Shown in pieces: positions 60,772 through 64,000 of a DNA stretch of 64,000 bases (the stretch's first letter is position 1; the number at the start of each line of letters is the position of its first letter). The stretch is from Bacteroidota bacterium. GTDB taxonomy: Bacteria > Bacteroidota > Bacteroidia > Cytophagales > Cyclobacteriaceae. Under the pieces are notes generated by a model, which was not told the origin of the DNA, searched no databases, and saw only the letters and a list, made by a program, of their open reading frames with translations. The stretch is from positions 42,963 through 106,962 of the forward strand of contig JAEZEH010000184.1 of assembly GCA_023417785.1 (NCBI GenBank), read 5' to 3'. The position numbers and the translations under genes are program-made.

Positions 60772-61152
60772 TTACAGGTCAAATTCTGTTTCACAATCCA
60801 AACAATAGTGTTTTTTCGACAACTGCAGGAAAAAACGCAATATCATGGCCGGATTAATCAACCGTTGGGAGGTGTCCAGGATGCGTTTCGACCGGCACTT
60901 CGGGCACTTCAGGAGGTCGTCATCATCGGTTTTTTGCAACACGGAAATAAGTATCTCGGAAACCCGGTCGCGGTCTTCACCAAAAATATGTAACCGGATC
61001 CCCCCAGACAGAAAGGCAGAAGTCAGGGAGGTCAGATGTTCCTCAGTAAGGAAACATGGAATACCGTAGGCGTCGAGTTTTGCCTTGATAATATTCGCTT
61101 CAATAACGTCACGAAAGGTGTGTATTACTACAATCGGTTTTGTGTTGCTCAT
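60772..61152 (-). CDS. DUF2007 domain protein with zinc ribbon
   Basis: A 126-residue protein. Residues 1-75 form a DUF2007 (putative signal-transducing, GlnB-like fold) domain, recognised from VVIHTFRDVIEANIIKAKLD and AYGIPCFLTEEH. The C-terminal part carries a zinc ribbon, with Cys83 and Cys86 in CPKC and Cys117 and Cys120 in CLDC. Function is unknown. It lies 53 bases upstream of the SLOG-fold gene on the same strand and may be its operon partner. Confidence 0.82.
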   Translation of the reverse strand: MSNTKPIVVIHTFRDVIEANIIKAKLDAYGIPCFLTEEHLTSLTSAFLSGGIRLHIFGEDRDRVSEILISVLQKTDDDDLLKCPKCRSKRILDTSQRLINPAMILRFFLQLSKKHYCLDCETEFDL

Positions 61153-61379
61153 ACTGAGGAGTGCATGAAAGTAACAACATTGGGCATTTTTTCATTCGAA
61201 CTAATCCAAAAAAACTGGCGGTAGCGTTTGCCCGAATTCATTCGTTGACGATCTCCCCGGGGACAGGTGCAACGTTTGGGTTGATCACAAACACAAGAGG
61301 AATTTTTGACACATCACCCTATCAGGGGAGGGCAGTTAGCCGAAAGATGCTTAGCTTTCAAACCCAAATCCTCGTTGTT

Positions 61380-64000
61380 ATGCGTTATGCAGCCGCTTTT
61401 CTGATTCTTTTACCGGGTTTTCTCGGCGCGCAGAATCAGGCCCAGATTAAATCCTTAAACAGTTTCGTAGCCTATGGGAATCAGTCGGCCGAAGAAATTC
61501 AACGGCTTTCCCAGGCAATCATTATATACTATTCAGCTGTTTCAGAACGGCGGGATTCGTCCTGGCCCCGGTTTGGTTGCCCCGTGCAGCCGGAAGATTA
61601 CTACTACAATAAAGCCCTTGAGGAAAGTGCGGCCCTCGGTGAAAAAGGATCCTCTGTAAAAAAAGCTTTGGAGGAACTGAAGAAAACAGCCCAGCAAATC
61701 GATCTAAAATGCAAGGCCCTCGATACTTATCACAAACTCGAAGACCACCGAAAAGACAACTATGCCGAGGGCAAGAAGCTGGTGAAATCTATTTTTGGCC
61801 TGTTGGATGATTACCATTTAAAGCAGCAGACACTTCGAACGGAACTCTCGAAACGATATGCAAGTATTCATGCATCGCATTCGTATGATAACGCCGTAGG
61901 CCTTATGCAACATCAACTTGATCGCGAGCGAAAGTTTATTGATCTGTGGAAGTATAATCTGGACGAGGTCGTCCATACTCCTTGGATCGAAGCACAATTG
62001 TCGGAAAGCATCCTCGAAACGGCGGCAGAGCTAAAAAAAATGGAGACATTAAAACCCGAACTAAAATATCCGGCTTCAGGGATGTGGCCTTCGTTCCTTG
62101 AAGGCATGCAGTCAGTTCTAAGCGTGAAAAGGACTGCCCTTGATCAGTACAACCACGAGGCAAAAAAATCCGATCGTCACGCGAACTCAACCTATTTGGA
62201 TTTGATCAATTATTACAACGGTGTTCTCGTAGCTAATTACAATGTCTTCATCGACTACGCGAACAACGATAAATTCTACGGGCTTAAGACCATCTCCTAT
62301 GTTCCGCAACTGGAGATCCGTGAAGCGAAGCAGAATGAAAGGAATGAAATTGTGCCATTCAAGGATGAATCCGTTGCATTGCCTTCGTTATCAAAAAAGT
62401 CGCGTGCAATAAATCACGATGAGTTCACCGCCCTCGAGAACTATTTAACGTTTATTAATGAGTCGTTTCGGCAGATGTCGCATCATCGCGATCTGATTTC
62501 GAATCTTAGTTCCCGCGCGGCATACTTCGCCGGACTGACAAGTTACACGGGCCGTGGTTCCATTCAATTCGAACACGAAGGCTTTAGTATTCCTTTATCG
62601 TATTACGAACGGGCAATCTCCGAAAGCAAATCACTTGAACACGGGATAAGCTCCGTCCTAAACGCACGAGCCCGCGTACTCCTGGATATTATGAAAGAAG
62701 TAGACCAGATTAGTGCCGCGTTGGAAAAACAGACAGCCGATAAATCATATGAGAAGGATGCATGCAAAGGTTTATACGTGCTGATGGAGCGAACCAAAGT
62801 TCTTTACGAAACCTGGGATGAGCGGAAGGAATCGTTGTATGAAGATATCAAAAAGGTATTCGACTCATTTGCGGACTCTGATCCCGGCAGTTCGTGGAGC
62901 AAATCAGGAGCTGCGCTTAGCGGGCTAACAGACGTCGATCGCGAGGCGTTGTTCGCCGCGAAAAAGCACTACAGGAACGAATCGACAGCCAGACCTGCAA
63001 CGGAACGGATAGACGAAAAGGTCAGGGATGTAATTGCCAGCGAATACGAGAACATGGACGGAATTAAAAAGCTGGGAAGGAGTCATGGCCTTTGTCCATA
63101 TACCCCTTATGAGGATCTTCCCAAATCGTCGCGGTCCCTCAGCGAAGCCCTGAAGGAATTGAAACCAGTGCGACCCGGACAAACCCGATATCAGCATCCT
63201 TACCATACGATGGTATATCATTACAACGATATAGTACGATACCTTAATAAGTTCTCTGAGCTTTCCTCAGTGCCGCTTTTGAAATCCGTGTTTCAGCCGG
63301 ATTTGTTCGAAATTATTTATCCTGAAAGTTCGGCAAGCAGACCTGCCGCCCCGGAAGAAACCCGCGCGGAAGAATCCCAACCTCCTGTCCAAACAACCCC
63401 ATCGGCGCAAACAGTCTCTGCAGAACAAACAGGTCCTGCCGTACAAACTGCGTCCCGGGATGATCGGCGCGAAGCGGAACTCCGGGTGGTTCGGGACACC
63501 GTTTACATTGAGCGCCGTGATACCGTCTATATCACCGAAACTTCGGAAAACCTTCGTTCCATGGAGGGTTATGCGACGAACAATCTGGTGTTGCTTCTTG
63601 ATGTGTCCGGCTCCATGAATTCGCCGGCCAAGCTTCCTGTGCTGAAGGAATCCGTGATTCAATTACTTGAAATGATGCGGGAGGAGGATCAGATTTCAAT
63701 TGTTGTCTTTTCAGGCAAGCCGAGAATCCTCCTGAAGCCGGTTTCCTTCCAGGACAAGGAGCGAATCACAAAGGCGATTCAGTCCCTCAGGCCGGCGGGA
63801 AACACCGACGCGAATGCGGGAATAAGGCTCGCCTACAAAATGGCGGACGAGAACTACCTGCGCGGCGGAAACAACCGGATCATTCTTGCTACCGACGGCG
63901 AATTTGGCATCAATGACGATAGTCGCAAACTAATCGAACGGTTCGCCGGACAGGATATTTTCCTGTCCGTGTTCAACTTTGGCAAAGCCAACTCAACATC
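61380..64000 (+). CDS. Large secreted protein with von Willebrand A domain, 3' truncated
   Basis: The frame is open from 61380 to the window end, at least 873 residues. The ATG at 61380 opens a signal peptide (MRYAAAFLILLPGFLGAQ); an in-frame ATG at 61347 would add 11 residues. A long helical, partly coiled-coil region fills about residues 60-650. A Pro/Gln/Thr-rich linker follows, then a duplicated RDTVYIE/RDTVYIT motif. A VWA domain begins at about 735 with the MIDAS motif Asp741-x-Ser743-x-Ser745 in LLLDVSGSMN, a Thr in GNTDAN and Asp in LATDGEFG. The domain, and perhaps others, continue past the end. VWA domains bind partners through a metal ion; the role here is unknown. Confidence 0.85.
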   Translation, partial: MRYAAAFLILLPGFLGAQNQAQIKSLNSFVAYGNQSAEEIQRLSQAIIIYYSAVSERRDSSWPRFGCPVQPEDYYYNKALEESAALGEKGSSVKKALEELKKTAQQIDLKCKALDTYHKLEDHRKDNYAEGKKLVKSIFGLLDDYHLKQQTLRTELSKRYASIHASHSYDNAVGLMQHQLDRERKFIDLWKYNLDEVVHTPWIEAQLSESILETAAELKKMETLKPELKYPASGMWPSFLEGMQSVLSVKRTALDQYNHEAKKSDRHANSTYLDLINYYNGVLVANYNVFIDYANNDKFYGLKTISYVPQLEIREAKQNERNEIVPFKDESVALPSLSKKSRAINHDEFTALENYLTFINESFRQMSHHRDLISNLSSRAAYFAGLTSYTGRGSIQFEHEGFSIPLSYYERAISESKSLEHGISSVLNARARVLLDIMKEVDQISAALEKQTADKSYEKDACKGLYVLMERTKVLYETWDERKESLYEDIKKVFDSFADSDPGSSWSKSGAALSGLTDVDREALFAAKKHYRNESTARPATERIDEKVRDVIASEYENMDGIKKLGRSHGLCPYTPYEDLPKSSRSLSEALKELKPVRPGQTRYQHPYHTMVYHYNDIVRYLNKFSELSSVPLLKSVFQPDLFEIIYPESSASRPAAPEETRAEESQPPVQTTPSAQTVSAEQTGPAVQTASRDDRREAELRVVRDTVYIERRDTVYITETSENLRSMEGYATNNLVLLLDVSGSMNSPAKLPVLKESVIQLLEMMREEDQISIVVFSGKPRILLKPVSFQDKERITKAIQSLRPAGNTDANAGIRLAYKMADENYLRGGNNRIILATDGEFGINDDSRKLIERFAGQDIFLSVFNFGKANST

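Noticed and set aside
60200..61152. SLOG-fold gene plus DUF2007 gene as a nucleotide-signalling immune module
   Set aside because: SLOG proteins occur in such systems, but no effector, pore or nucleotide cyclase gene is adjacent, and both proteins are common single-copy genes.
61240..61345. Palindromes TCCCCGGGGA and GTTTG/CAAAC upstream of the VWA gene
   Set aside because: The arms are short and isolated, with no T-run or promoter geometry; treated as chance.

Overview
The window looks like chromosomal DNA of a Bacteroidota bacterium, most likely of the Cytophagales type. The evidence is the gene content and style: DUF3857/transglutaminase secreted proteins, a TPR-fused sensor kinase, an enlarged PurF-like enzyme of about 627 residues, OmpA/PD40 proteins, an LptD-like outer-membrane protein, a tgt-lptG pair, weak or absent Shine-Dalgarno sequences, several likely TTG starts, and promoter candidates resembling the Bacteroidota -33 TTG / -7 TAnnTTTG pattern. 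Genus cannot be fixed from the sequence alone. Coding density is very high and many convergent genes end within a few bases of each other. I see no tRNA, rRNA, CRISPR array, insertion sequence or prophage.

Layout. 1-4.2 kb: the end of a YwqK/MORN-like protein and two DUF3857 proteins, one with an intact transglutaminase triad and one without. 4.2-7.7 kb: L,D-transpeptidase, a NarL-type histidine kinase and response regulator lying tail to tail, and an MscS channel. 7.8-15.8 kb: a large alpha-2-macroglobulin with the thioester motif and its usual partner PbpC. 15.9-21.1 kb: an OmpA-like protein, a cystathionine beta-synthase-like enzyme and an FtsX/MacB-type permease. 21.1-26.2 kb (minus): EVE-domain protein, two tandem paralogous secreted proteins of unknown function, pyrR and pyrB. 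26.3-29.2 kb: GT9 glycosyltransferase and the PurF-like enzyme.

29.3-39.1 kb (minus) holds the membrane half of respiratory complex I, nuoH-I-J-K-L-M-N, with a TPR sensor histidine kinase inserted between nuoH and nuoI. nuoA-G are not in the window. 39.1-45.9 kb: murI, an unknown membrane protein with a clear terminator, fabI-ispE, and a minus-strand tgt-lptG-eamA run. 45.9-47.3 kb: a LacI-type regulator with a recognisable promoter/operator region and a possible small RNA beside it. 47.3-50.9 kb: GT2 transferase, ECF sigma factor, rsmG, PlsC-like acyltransferase and a lone receiver protein. 51-55.7 kb: LptD-like protein divergent from an amidase and an MlaD-type MCE protein. 55.7-61.1 kb: acyl-CoA carboxylase beta subunit, SirB1-like protein, OmpA/PD40 protein, a SLOG-fold protein and a DUF2007 protein. 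61.4-64 kb: a large VWA-domain secreted protein that runs off the end.

Taken together this is mostly a housekeeping and envelope-biogenesis region: peptidoglycan synthesis and remodelling (PbpC, L,D-transpeptidase, amidase, MurI), LPS export (LptD, LptG), lipid handling (FabI, PlsC, MlaD, ACC), nucleotide synthesis (PyrB, PyrR, PurF) and respiration (Nuo). I do not see a clear new defence or mobile system. The least ordinary items are the sensor kinase embedded in the nuo operon, the LacI promoter/operator architecture with an adjacent candidate small RNA, the tandem unknown paralogs, and the Tgt that has lost its zinc cysteines.
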